Shown one piece after another: positions 30,781 through 38,137 of a stretch of DNA of 38,137 nucleotides (positions are counted from its first letter, which is position 1; each line of letters opens with the position of its first letter). Below the pieces are notes generated by a model that saw nothing but the letters and a program-made list of their open reading frames with translations, had not been told where the DNA came from and did no database searches. Position numbers and translations under genes: made by a program. The DNA is from an uncultured Lachnospiraceae bacterium (GTDB lineage: Bacteria; Bacillota; Clostridia; Lachnospirales; Lachnospiraceae), in assembly GCA_944381535.1 (NCBI GenBank), contig CALWLN010000135.1, positions 1-38,137 of the forward strand, written 5' to 3'.

Positions 30781-31734
30781 ATGAAGAAATTTATTGTAAG
30801 CCTGTTGATTGCCGCTATGGCAGCTACCGCGCTTGTGGGCTGCGGCTCCGGTGACAACAACAATGCCGGCACGAACGACAACACAAACGAAGAGAGCAAC
30901 GCTAACACAGAAGACGAGGCCAATGCCGGGACCGAGGATGAGGGAACGGACGAGAGCACAGGAAACGGCGTGAGCGGACTGATCTCTGTTGTATCCAGAG
31001 AGGATGGTTCCGGAACCAGAGGAGCTTTCACAGAGCTGTTTGGCATTCTTGAGGAGGACGCGGACGGAAATGAAGTGGATATGACCACCCAGGAAGCGAC
31101 CATCGTAACCAGTACCGAAGTGGTTCTGACCAATGTGGCCGGCGACCCCAACGCCATCGGTTATGTATCTCTGGGAGCGCTGAACGATACCGTGAAGGCT
31201 GTAAAGATTAACGGCGTAGAGGCAACGGTGGAGAACATTCAGAACGGAAGCTACGAGATTTCCAGACCCTTCAACATTGCGACCAACGGCGAGCCCACCG
31301 GAGTAGCGGCTGATTTCATCAACTTTATCATGAGCGAGGAAGGCCAGGCGGTGGTGTCTGAGGATTACATCCAGGCAGCAGAAGATCCGCAGCCCTTTGA
31401 GAGCACCATGGAAGCGGGTAAGATTACCGTAGGCGGCTCCTCTTCCGTATCTCCCTTAATGCAGAAGCTGATTGAGGCTTATCAGGCCATCAACACCAAT
31501 GCGGAGATCGATCTGCAGACCAGCGATTCTTCTACAGGCCTTCAGGAAGTTATGGACGGTACCTCCGACATCGGTATGGCTTCCAGAGAATTGAAGGACA
31601 GCGAATCCTCCTTAACCGCAACGGTAATCGCTATCGACGGAATCGCGGTAATCGTAAATAATGAGAACACCGTGGACGATATGACGCCCGAGGAAGTAAA
31701 AGCCATCTTCACAGGTGAAACAACCACCTGGTAA
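30781..31734 (+). CDS. pstS: Phosphate ABC transporter binding lipoprotein PstS, circularly permuted
   Basis: 317 residues from the ATG at 30781 (AGAGGAAG upstream), MKK signal with lipobox LVGC (Cys21) and an Asn/Glu/Asp-rich linker (25-63). The order of PstS blocks is swapped. The segment normally in the second half comes first: VVSREDGSGTRGAF (72-80 for SREDGSGTR), AGDPNAIGYVSLG and SRPFNI. The block normally at the N-terminus follows from about 213: GKITVGGSSSVSPL, TSDIGMASRELK, AIDGIAVIVNNENT, ending at IFTGETTTW. In ordinary PstS, IFTGxxxxW leads into VVSRExGSGTR, so the permutation point is exactly there. It should still bind phosphate outside the membrane and hand it to PstCA. First gene of pstSCAB-phoU. 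Confidence 0.9.
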   Translation: MKKFIVSLLIAAMAATALVGCGSGDNNNAGTNDNTNEESNANTEDEANAGTEDEGTDESTGNGVSGLISVVSREDGSGTRGAFTELFGILEEDADGNEVDMTTQEATIVTSTEVVLTNVAGDPNAIGYVSLGALNDTVKAVKINGVEATVENIQNGSYEISRPFNIATNGEPTGVAADFINFIMSEEGQAVVSEDYIQAAEDPQPFESTMEAGKITVGGSSSVSPLMQKLIEAYQAINTNAEIDLQTSDSSTGLQEVMDGTSDIGMASRELKDSESSLTATVIAIDGIAVIVNNENTVDDMTPEEVKAIFTGETTTW

Positions 31735-31752
31735 TTCGATATCCCTAACTTA

Positions 31753-31782
31753 TAGAGGATGCGGCAGCGCCCGTATCCTCTA
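31753..31782 (+). terminator. Intercistronic hairpin between pstS and pstC
   Basis: TAGAGGATGCGG (31753-31764) pairs with CCGTATCCTCTA (31771-31782), 12 pairs with one G-U. Only a weak T-tract follows. Such a hairpin could stabilise or partially terminate the pstS message so that the binding protein is made in excess over the permease. Confidence 0.6.
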
Positions 31783-31888
31783 AACCCCTTTAAACCGCCG
31801 GGAAAAAATCTCCGACGGTATCTTTGCGAGAATAGAAGGTTTGTAGTGTGGACATGTTATTACGAAATCTCTACGATAGGAGTATTAT

Positions 31889-32782
31889 ATGAAGAAGTTC
31901 AAAGAAAATATAGCGCACGTCCTTTTCTTTGTGGCCGCCATCGTCAGTATCTGTGCCGTTCTGCTGATTTGCGTGTTCCTATTTATGAGCGGTGTTCCGG
32001 CTATGCAGGAAATCGGATTTTTGAATTTTCTGGGAGGAACCAAGTGGGCGCCCACCAACACCGTGCCCTCCTTCGGTATCTTTCCCATGATTATCGGAAG
32101 TATATACATCACGGCGGGGGCCATTATCCTGGGGGTACCTATCGGTATTTTTACCGCAGTATTTATGGCCCGGTTCTGCCCGAAAAAAATATATAAGCCT
32201 TTGAAGGCCGCCGTGGACCTTCTGGCGGGAATTCCCTCGGTAGTGTACGGCTTTTTCGGCTTGATGGTGCTGGTGCCATTTATCCGCCAGACCACCACCG
32301 CCATCGGAAATGCCACCGGCTGGGAATGGATTTACTCCAACGGAAGCAGTATTCTGACAGCCTCCATGCTTCTGGCCATTATGATTCTGCCCACCATCAT
32401 CGGCGTCAGCGAGTCTGCCATCCGGGCGGTGCCGGACAGCTACTATGAGGGCGCCCTGGCCCTGGGAGCCACCCATGAGCGCAGCGTGTTCTTTACGGTA
32501 CTGCCTGCGGCAAAATCCGGTATCACCGCCGGGGTGATTCTGGGTGTGGGCCGTGCCATCGGCGAGACCATGGCTGTCATTATGATAGCGGGAAATCAGC
32601 CCCGGCTTACCGGAAATATTTTCAAGGGAATCCGGACCCTGACCGCCAATATCGTGGTGGAGATGGGGTATGCGGAGGGCCTTCACAGAGAGGCGTTGAT
32701 TGCCACCGGTGTGGTACTCTTTGTGTTCATTCTGATTATCAACCTGTTATTTTCCCTGTTGAAAAGGAGGAGTGAAGCATGA
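31889..32782 (+). CDS. pstC: Phosphate ABC transporter permease PstC
   Basis: 297 residues, ATG at 31889 after AGGAG. About six membrane segments; the N-terminal part contains FLGGTKWAPTN, typical of PstC (FLTSxxWxP). The conserved permease core reads LLAGIPSVVYGFFGL, then AIRAVPDSYYEGALALGATH, and GRAIGETMAVIMIAGN. It forms the transmembrane channel with PstA for high-affinity phosphate uptake. The gene overlaps pstA by four bases (ATGA). It lies 154 bases after pstS, with a hairpin in between. Confidence 0.95.
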   Translation: MKKFKENIAHVLFFVAAIVSICAVLLICVFLFMSGVPAMQEIGFLNFLGGTKWAPTNTVPSFGIFPMIIGSIYITAGAIILGVPIGIFTAVFMARFCPKKIYKPLKAAVDLLAGIPSVVYGFFGLMVLVPFIRQTTTAIGNATGWEWIYSNGSSILTASMLLAIMILPTIIGVSESAIRAVPDSYYEGALALGATHERSVFFTVLPAAKSGITAGVILGVGRAIGETMAVIMIAGNQPRLTGNIFKGIRTLTANIVVEMGYAEGLHREALIATGVVLFVFILIINLLFSLLKRRSEA

Positions 32783-33612
32783 GAAGCAAAGGCAAACGAG
32801 GCCCCCTCTCCTGGGTACTGTTTATTCTGACCATGGGTGCGGCCCTTATCACCTTCGGAATTTTGATTTTTTTGATTGCGTATATTTTGATTAATGGTTT
32901 ACCCCATATTACACCCTCCCTGTTCGCCTGGGAGTATACCAGTGAAAACGCGTCCCTGATGCCGGCCCTTATCAACACCTTGTTTCTGGTGGTGGTTTCC
33001 CTGGTTGTAGCGGTACCCATCGGTATCGGTTCCGCCATTTATCTGGTGGAGTATGCCAAGCGGGGAAATAAACTGGTGAGTGTTATCCGGATGACGGCGG
33101 AGACCCTGTCCGGTATCCCCTCCATTGTGTATGGACTGTTTGGTATGTTGTTTTTTGTGAGAACCATGAACATGGGAAGGTCCATTCTGGCCGGCGCTCT
33201 GACGCTGGCGATTATGATACTGCCTCTTATCATGCGTACCACCGAGGAAGCCTTAAAGGCTGTACCGGATTCCTTCCGGGAGGGAAGCTTTGGTCTGGGC
33301 GCCGGGCGGGTTCGGACCATCTTCCGGATCATCCTCCCATCTGCCATGCCGGGCATTCTGGCGGGCATTATCCTGGCCATCGGGCGTATCGTGGGTGAGA
33401 CGGCGGCCCTGATGTATACGGCGGGAACGGTCACCAAGGTGGCGGGCGGCCTTTTCGATTCAGGGCGTACCCTGGCTTACCATATGTACAATCTGGCCAG
33501 TGAGGGCTTTTACACAGACCAGGCCTTTGCCACGGCCGTGGTACTTCTTGTGATCGTGATGATCATCAACTGGCTTTCCGGACGTGTGGCCAAAAAGTTG
33601 ACAAAAGCATAG
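32779..33612 (+). CDS. pstA: Phosphate ABC transporter permease PstA
   Basis: 277 residues, six membrane segments, with AAGGAGG before the overlapping ATGA start. PstA hallmarks: the ALINTLFLVVVSLVVAVPIGIGSAIYLVEYA segment, SGIPSIVYGLFGMLFF, the EAA-type loop ALKAVPDSFREGSFGLGAGR and GRIVGETAALMYTAG. It partners PstC and contacts the ATPase PstB. Translational coupling to pstC is suggested by the overlap, and pstB begins 12 bases later. Confidence 0.95.
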   Translation: MRSKGKRGPLSWVLFILTMGAALITFGILIFLIAYILINGLPHITPSLFAWEYTSENASLMPALINTLFLVVVSLVVAVPIGIGSAIYLVEYAKRGNKLVSVIRMTAETLSGIPSIVYGLFGMLFFVRTMNMGRSILAGALTLAIMILPLIMRTTEEALKAVPDSFREGSFGLGAGRVRTIFRIILPSAMPGILAGIILAIGRIVGETAALMYTAGTVTKVAGGLFDSGRTLAYHMYNLASEGFYTDQAFATAVVLLVIVMIINWLSGRVAKKLTKA

Positions 33613-33624
33613 AAGGAGAATAGA

Positions 33625-34389
33625 ATGACAGTAGAGAGACAACCTAAGATCAATATCAGCAATTTAGATTTGTATTATGGAGATTTTCATGCGCTGAAAA
33701 ATATAAATCTGCCCATTTTGCCGGGTGAGATCACGGCCTTTATCGGGCCCTCCGGCTGTGGAAAATCCACGTTGCTCAAATCCTTAAACCGTATGAACGA
33801 TCTGGTGGAGGGCTGTAAGATCACCGGAGAGGTGACCCTGGACGGAATTGACATTTACAAGGATTTTGACACCAACGACCTGCGGAAAAGGGTGGGCATG
33901 GTTTTCCAGAAGCCCAATCCCTTCCCCATGAGCGTCTATGACAATGTGGCCTACGGCCCCCGCACCCACGGAATCCGCTCCAGAACCAAACTGGACGAGA
34001 TTGTGGAGACTTCCTTGAGGAACGCGGCCATCTGGGACGAGGTGAAGGACCGTCTGAAAAAGAGCGCTCTGGGTCTCTCCGGCGGCCAGCAGCAGCGTCT
34101 GTGCATTGCCCGGGCTCTGGCGGTAAATCCGGAGGTAATCCTGATGGATGAGCCCACCTCCGCTTTGGACCCCATTTCTACCTCCAAGATTGAGGATCTG
34201 GTCATTGACTTAAAGAAGGATTACACCATTGTCATCGTGACACACAACATGCAGCAGGCCACCCGTGTTTCCGACAAGACGGTATTTTTCCTGCTGGGTG
34301 AGATCATTGAGTACGGGGAGACGGAGCAGATGTTCTCCATCCCCAAGGATAAGCGAACGGAAGACTATATTACAGGAAGGTTTGGTTAA
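33625..34389 (+). CDS. pstB: Phosphate ABC transporter ATP-binding protein PstB
   Basis: 254 residues, ATG at 33625 after AAGGAG. All ATPase motifs are intact: Walker [11 protein letters not shown]-loop [20 protein letters not shown] (the PNPFP is a PstB hallmark), signature LSGGQQQR, Walker [13 protein letters not shown], and switch histidine in VTHNMQQA. It ends with the PstB-type tail YITGRFG. It energises phosphate import through PstCA; with PhoU it also relays phosphate status to the sensor kinase in systems that have been studied. Confidence 0.97.
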   Translation: MTVERQPKINISNLDLYYGDFHALKNINLPILPGEITAFIGPSGCGKSTLLKSLNRMNDLVEGCKITGEVTLDGIDIYKDFDTNDLRKRVGMVFQKPNPFPMSVYDNVAYGPRTHGIRSRTKLDEIVETSLRNAAIWDEVKDRLKKSALGLSGGQQQRLCIARALAVNPEVILMDEPTSALDPISTSKIEDLVIDLKKDYTIVIVTHNMQQATRVSDKTVFFLLGEIIEYGETEQMFSIPKDKRTEDYITGRFG

Positions 34390-34393
34390 TACT

Positions 34394-35059
34394 ATGAGAA
34401 ATCGTTTTGACAGACAACTGGAGCAGTTGAACAACGAACTGATTGAAATGGGAAACCTGGTGGAGCATGCCATCCAGTCCGCAGTTACGGCCCTGGTGAA
34501 GCAGGACGTGGATCAGGCCAGGGCGGCCATCGAGTTTGACCAGGAGGTGGACCGGCAGGAGCGGGACATTGAGGCACTTTGCATGAAGCTTTTACTGCAG
34601 CAGCAGCCGGTGGCCCGGGATCTGCGGCTGATCTCCGCAGCCCTCAAGATGATCACGGACATGGAGCGGATTGGCGACCAGGCGGCGGACATCTCCGAGA
34701 TCACCATTTTCCTGGCCAAGGAGAAGTATGTGCAGGATTTAAACCTCATGTCCCAGATGGCCATGGAGACCATTCTCATGGTGACCCACAGCGTGGAAGC
34801 CTTTGTGCAGAAGGACCTGAATCTGGCGAAATCGGTGATTGACCATGATGATGTTGTAGATAAACTTTTCGACGACATCAAGCAGCAGCTCATCGAGCTG
34901 ATTCAGAAAAATGTGGCCAACAGCGAGCAGGCGGCGGATCTTCTGATGGTGGCCAAGTATCTGGAGCGGATCGGGGACCATGCCACGAACATTGCGGAGT
35001 GGGTGATCTACTCCATCACCGGGGTTCATGAGAGTTTGAGTGACAGTAAGGAGCTTTAG
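34394..35059 (+). CDS. phoU: Phosphate transport/signalling regulator PhoU
   Basis: 221 residues from the ATG at 34394, four bases after the pstB stop; longer in-frame readings run back into pstB. The protein consists of two repeats of a three-helix bundle, and the metal-binding PhoU motifs are visible: DLRLISAALKMITDMERIGDQAADI in the first half and DLLMVAKYLERIGDHATNIAEW in the second. PhoU inhibits phosphate uptake and dampens the Pho response when phosphate is ample, acting at the membrane with PstB. It closes the pst operon. Confidence 0.95.
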   Translation: MRNRFDRQLEQLNNELIEMGNLVEHAIQSAVTALVKQDVDQARAAIEFDQEVDRQERDIEALCMKLLLQQQPVARDLRLISAALKMITDMERIGDQAADISEITIFLAKEKYVQDLNLMSQMAMETILMVTHSVEAFVQKDLNLAKSVIDHDDVVDKLFDDIKQQLIELIQKNVANSEQAADLLMVAKYLERIGDHATNIAEWVIYSITGVHESLSDSKEL

Positions 35060-35090
35060 GTTTTTCAAGGGAAAAATTTAAAGCATGGAA

Positions 35091-35153
35091 GGGGCTGCGG
35101 CGCCTGTGATTTGGGAGCGTATCAAGTTCCCAAATCACAGGCGCCGCAGCCCC
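35091..35153. repeat. 26-bp perfect palindrome after phoU
   Basis: Bases 35091-35116 are the exact reverse complement of 35128-35153, with an 11-base loop between. There is no T-run, so it is not a standard terminator, though it could end transcription or protect the 3' end of the pst message. The whole 507-base gap between phoU and the BlaI gene holds only this palindrome, the element at 35259-35430 and a promoter. Confidence 0.85.
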
Positions 35154-35258
35154 ACTGAATTTTCAGAAGTAACGCAATGATGGAGAGGATGTCTGCCTCT
35201 CTTTTTTATTCCATAAATGTCTGTACCCTGCATTGAATGTTTTGTTTTCGGGTTTGTA

Positions 35259-35430
35259 TAACAGTTCAGACAGCAAGCCACAGACCGCCTTCTCCGAAGG
35301 CTATTCGCTGCTGCGCAGCTCCCGTCTGTGGCTGATTGGCGTTCCGCCAATCAACGGCAACAAAAAGACAGACCTTAGCAAATAAATTTGCATGGTCTGT
35401 CTTTTTGCTGCCTTGTTGTCTGAACTGTTA
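35259..35430. repeat. Miniature inverted-repeat element (full-length copy)
   Basis: A 172-base non-coding element with 19-base terminal inverted repeats, TAACAGTTCAGACAGCAAG (35259-35277) against 35412-35430, one mismatch. Inside are three further hairpins: AGCCACAGAC/GTCTGTGGCT (35276-35285 with 35324-35333), GATTGGC/GCCAATC (35334-35352) and a 14-pair perfect stem (35361-35374 with 35394-35407) ending in Ts that could act as a terminator. The copy at 4498-4559 is an internally deleted version. No transposase is present, so mobility would depend on one elsewhere. Confidence 0.8.
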
Positions 35431-35472
35431 CCAGTTTGTTGATAATAAAAACTATGGATGTGGTGAAAACTA

Positions 35473-35501
35473 TTGCGAAAATGCAGCTTACATGGTAGAA
35501 T
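35473..35501 (+). promoter_or_regulatory. Promoter (and possible operator) of the BlaI-type gene
   Basis: TTGCGA at 35473-35478 and TAGAAT at 35496-35501, spacer 17. Within the spacer, TACATGGTA (about 35490-35498) is partly symmetrical and resembles half of a BlaI/MecI TACA-TGTA operator; this is tentative. Confidence 0.5.
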
Positions 35502-35566
35502 AGAGAAACAAGAAGCAGTTACGGTAAAAAAGAGGAATCATTGCTGTGAAAGGAGATAGAACAAGA

Positions 35567-35959
35567 ATGAACGAGGACGCAAGGAATCTGTCAGCAAGCG
35601 AAGCGTTGATCATGAAGGCTATCTGGGAGGCCGGCGGAGTCATCCCATTTCTGGAATTGATGGAACGGCTAAAGACTGAATATGGAAAGGACTATTCCAG
35701 AAATTCGGTGGCAACGTTCCTACAGCGTATGGCGGATAAGGGATATGTGGAGAGTCAGCGGAAGGGGAAGAACGCTTATATCCGTGCTTTGAAAAGCAGA
35801 GACGAGTATGCCTATCAGCAGCTATATCATGATAAAGAAATGTGGTTTTCGGGAAAAGCCGCAAATGTCGTGTCTGCGATGGTGAAACGGAATGATATTA
35901 CGAAAGAAGATATTGAGGAGATAAGGAGAATGTTAGATGGATTGGATGAGGACAATTAA
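35567..35959 (+). CDS. BlaI/MecI-family transcriptional repressor
   Basis: 130 residues from the ATG at 35567, with AAAGGAGAT upstream; a GTG at 35546 lies before that site. The winged helix reads LSASEALIMKAIWEAGGVIPFLEL, then SRNSVATFLQRMADKGYVESQRKGKNAYI, as in BlaI/MecI/CopY repressors. The C-terminal helices mediate dimerisation. Such repressors are usually cleaved after signalling by a BlaR1/MecR1 sensor-protease. That partner is encoded immediately downstream (23-base overlap) but is broken, so the repressor may no longer be inducible by its own sensor. No beta-lactamase gene is nearby. Confidence 0.88.
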   Translation: MNEDARNLSASEALIMKAIWEAGGVIPFLELMERLKTEYGKDYSRNSVATFLQRMADKGYVESQRKGKNAYIRALKSRDEYAYQQLYHDKEMWFSGKAANVVSAMVKRNDITKEDIEEIRRMLDGLDEDN

Positions 35960-36549
35960 TGATTTGGTTGGGAGGATCGATTGGTCGATAATGATTGATC
36001 TGGTGGGGATGTTAGCTGTCACCGGTTTGACGGGCAGTATGGCCCAATTGATATGGTTCCCTGCAAAGAGGGCTCTTGAAAAATTGGGATATCTGCGGGG
36101 AGGTCATATTGGCCTGTGGGTCGTGGTGTGTCTGTATTTATGCCCGGTGGTTTTTCTGGGAATGAAGGGTGCGGTTGTGTATGGCTCTTTTTGGGGAGGG
36201 GGTTTATTTGAGCCTACTCTCAGTTGAATGGCATACAGGCGATGCAGGAGTTATAATTGCTGATGTTTGTTGGACAGTGCCGGGGGATTCCGTGAAAGAG
36301 ACAGCTGGCTTTTCAATGAAAACGGGGAAGGAAATAGACATACTTTTTTCTATTGACCCGGAAAATGAAGATGTAAGAGTTGGAATATCAGATTCGGCGG
36401 GGAAAAGAAGATATATTACCGGAAAAGATAGTATTGCATACACATTTTCCTTAGATTCCGGCACATATCACGTGTTTGTGGAGAACAGAAGTTCTTCCTC
36501 GATGAATGTGGAAGGAGGGGTTTTCATTTACGGCGGAACGGATGAATAA
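35937..36549 (+). pseudogene. Remnant of a BlaR1/M56-type sensor peptidase
   Basis: The first part (ATG at 35937, AAGGAG upstream, 96 residues to 36227) has two membrane segments, SIMIDLVGMLAVTGLTGSMA and HIGLWVVVCLYLCPVVFLGM, like the start of M56-family BlaR/MecR proteins. The peptidase domain (HExxH) is missing. In another frame, from about 36205 to a TAA at 36547-36549, the sequence encodes a soluble beta-sandwich-like tail (GFSMKTGKEIDILFSIDPEN, SLDSGTYHVFVENRSSSS) with no start codon of its own. The two pieces look like the two ends of one gene joined by an out-of-frame deletion. The partner relationship to BlaI follows from the overlap. Alternative: two unrelated small genes. Confidence 0.6.
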
Positions 36550-36552
36550 ATA

Positions 36553-36581
36553 TTGACAAACATAGTTGTATAAGATATATT
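36553..36581 (+). promoter_or_regulatory. Promoter of the small membrane protein/lipoprotein genes
   Basis: Perfect TTGACA (36553-36558) and TATATT (36576-36581), spacer 17, four bases after the BlaR remnant ends. Confidence 0.7.
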
Positions 36582-36609
36582 ATAAGCAAAGAAAGGGCGG
36601 AGGGAGCTA

Positions 36610-36888
36610 ATGAGAAAAGGATACTATTATTTTCGAGAATGCGGGAGTATAGAAAAGGTATTACTGATAACAGGAATAATTTCTGTTGTTTTAGCGTTCG
36701 TTTTTTGGTTTAAAGGAGGATATTTATCATTGATAAGTGATGAATATTATTTTACTGTCAATAATGCGTGGTTTTTGTTCTTTTTGTTAATAAGTATTTT
36801 TGCGTTTATATCTGATTTTTGTGTTCATAAAATATGCAGAGATATAGCCACACTGCTGAAAGAAGTAGAAGAAAACGCAAAGCATTAA
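36610..36888 (+). CDS. Small membrane protein of unknown function
   Basis: 92 residues, ATG at 36610 after GGGCGGAGGGAG. Two hydrophobic segments, about 17-34 (VLLITGIISVVLAFVFWF) and 53-70 (AWFLFFLLISIFAFISDF), with a hydrophilic N-terminus containing tyrosines and a charged C-terminal helix (ICRDIATLLKEVEENAKH). No family recognised. Base composition is more AT-rich than the rest of the window, as is the next gene, which may mean different ancestry. A good promoter precedes it. Confidence 0.65.
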   Translation: MRKGYYYFRECGSIEKVLLITGIISVVLAFVFWFKGGYLSLISDEYYFTVNNAWFLFFLLISIFAFISDFCVHKICRDIATLLKEVEENAKH

Positions 36889-36984
36889 TTGTGTTTAAAG
36901 AAACATTGGCGTAGTTGTTGCGCAGTGAAATATCGCCTGAGAAAAACCGGAGTGGAAAACATTCGTTTTGGAGGAAGGGATACT

Positions 36985-37923
36985 ATGAAAAAGATGCTGG
37001 TGGGATTTGTAGTTTGTGTTTTGCTATTGGGATGTGTTGGCTGCAGCGGGGGTAAAAAAATTGATATGCAGGGAACAGGAACCGGGATAGACGCAGAGAA
37101 GGATACGCCGCAGGAGGAGCCAGCAGAGAACTCGGATAACAACCTGGAAGAGCAGGTAAATGCGGCAGAGGAAACAGATGACGAAAGCTGCTTTAACGAC
37201 TGCGAGAAAGCGAATCTGGAGCTTCTTCTGAGTCTGGGCGAGGAAGCGGAAACAAAGGTGGAAGATTCCGGCATGTCAAATAGCGCGCTATTAGAAGATG
37301 TTGTATTCTTGAATGATATACCGCTCATGTATAGGAATGGTGTGCCAGTCACAGAAAATGTTGTTTTCTCTTCCTATGAACAACAAGAAGCGGAAGACGT
37401 AATATATGCGTTCTTCATACAATTTGACCATTATAATGATGGTAGCTCCCACATGCCATCCGATTATCCATGTGAAGTGGAAGGGGAAACCTATGAGGAA
37501 TATCATGCCAGTCGATATCAGTACGAAGCGAGGAAAGCAGTGGAAATCGCGAAGGATGCAGGACTGATGGTATTACCGGATTATCCATTTTGTTGTTATA
37601 ATCAAAATGGGCTTTTGATGGGGTACGGATATATGGACCGGCTGGGCCTTGGCTTATGCGCGGTTGCCGGTACGTTGGAGGACGTAAACAAAATATTTGA
37701 CAATACACCGCCTGTTGATGGTTGGTATTGCTGCCTGTGGCCTGCGCCCCGCCCGGATTTGCTGGATATTATGGAAGAAGCCGGCTGGGAGCATGAGGAT
37801 AATTCTATGACCGCAAGCGAGTGGTTCAGAGCGAATTATGAGTTGCTGAAACCGCTGCTGGGAGATGAAAATCAGGTGACAATGAGAGTTCAGATAGAAA
37901 GTCCTACAATAATGGAACCTTGA
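36985..37923 (+). CDS. Putative lipoprotein of unknown function
   Basis: 312 residues from the ATG at 36985 (GGAGGAAGG upstream). An N-terminal lipoprotein signal (MKKMLVGFVVCVLLLGC) offers Cys17, or less likely Cys20, for lipid attachment. An acidic, low-complexity linker (about 40-80, rich in Glu, Asp, Asn) follows, then a folded domain of about 220 residues with many aromatic residues and scattered cysteines. I recognise no family. It lies 96 bases after the small membrane protein gene in the same orientation and is probably co-transcribed, so the two may work together at the cell surface. The 214 bases after it contain no gene; AGCGGCA/TGCCGCT at about 38054-38088 could form a weak hairpin. 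Confidence 0.75.
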   Translation: MKKMLVGFVVCVLLLGCVGCSGGKKIDMQGTGTGIDAEKDTPQEEPAENSDNNLEEQVNAAEETDDESCFNDCEKANLELLLSLGEEAETKVEDSGMSNSALLEDVVFLNDIPLMYRNGVPVTENVVFSSYEQQEAEDVIYAFFIQFDHYNDGSSHMPSDYPCEVEGETYEEYHASRYQYEARKAVEIAKDAGLMVLPDYPFCCYNQNGLLMGYGYMDRLGLGLCAVAGTLEDVNKIFDNTPPVDGWYCCLWPAPRPDLLDIMEEAGWEHEDNSMTASEWFRANYELLKPLLGDENQVTMRVQIESPTIMEP

Positions 37924-38137
37924 TTTATTAAGGCGAGCGAGAGATAATTTTTCAGAAAGCTATTGTGATAAATCTTCTGAAACATTTAAGCAGCTTCTTG
38001 CATAATGGATGTTTTTGTAGTACAATAATACCAAAGCATATTTTTCATTTCTCAAGCGGCATTTATAAGAAAAAGTAAGACTGCCGCTGTTAGTTGATGG
38101 CGCTGCCATTCTCATAACAATCTGTTTTTCGGAAAAT

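Overview
The window looks like a chromosomal segment of an anaerobic gut clostridium, most likely a Lachnospiraceae-type Firmicute. The grounds are a T-box leader in front of a type-3 prolyl-tRNA synthetase, strong AGGAGG ribosome-binding sites with several TTG starts, short lipobox lipoproteins, a GH38 mannosidase cluster under a ROK regulator, an ECF sigma factor of the lachnospiral type, and an AAA/PD-(D/E)XK protein common in this group. No rRNA, tRNA, CRISPR array, transposase or phage gene is visible.

Layout. 1-250: a strongly self-complementary stretch, probably a structured RNA. 413-4492: histidine kinase and OmpR-type regulator, RluA-type pseudouridine synthase, AI-2E/YtvI-like membrane protein. 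4648-12104: carbohydrate cluster (SGNH esterase, ROK regulator, then a promoter and D-lyxose/mannose isomerase, GH38 alpha-mannosidase, PfkB kinase, class II aldolase), which could release mannose and take it through fructose and a fructose phosphate to trioses. 12217-13809 (-): AAA/PD-(D/E)XK protein. 13975-15773: T-box and proS. 15913-18874: a two-gene operon of an MtmB (monomethylamine methyltransferase) homologue with leucine at the pyrrolysine position and an NCS2-type permease. 18936-19584: a yybP-ykoY-like riboswitch before an unrecognised 150-aa protein. 19713-23845: ABC ATPase/permease pair, LURP-one protein, Eis-like acetyltransferase. 23920-27628: ECF sigma factor fused to an apparent anti-sigma tail (-), TetR regulator, AlbA_2-domain protein. 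27892-35059: a phosphate-starvation block (metallophosphoesterase, a binding-protein/permease chimera, tyrosine phosphatase, pstS-C-A-B, phoU) with PhoP-like boxes before its first gene and before pstS. 35567-37923: BlaI-type repressor, a broken BlaR/M56 gene, a small membrane protein and a lipoprotein.

The most unusual items are the non-pyrrolysine MtmB homologue paired with a purine-type permease; a PstS whose two halves are in circularly permuted order; the predicted Mn2+-type riboswitch controlling a protein that is not an obvious transporter; a miniature inverted-repeat element present as a full copy (35259-35430) and an internally deleted copy (4498-4559); and four genes between 24 and 36.5 kb that look like products of deletion or frameshift (sigma/anti-sigma fusion, metallophosphoesterase tail, UgpB/UgpE-type chimera, BlaR remnant). 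All family assignments were made by reading motifs; no database search was run.
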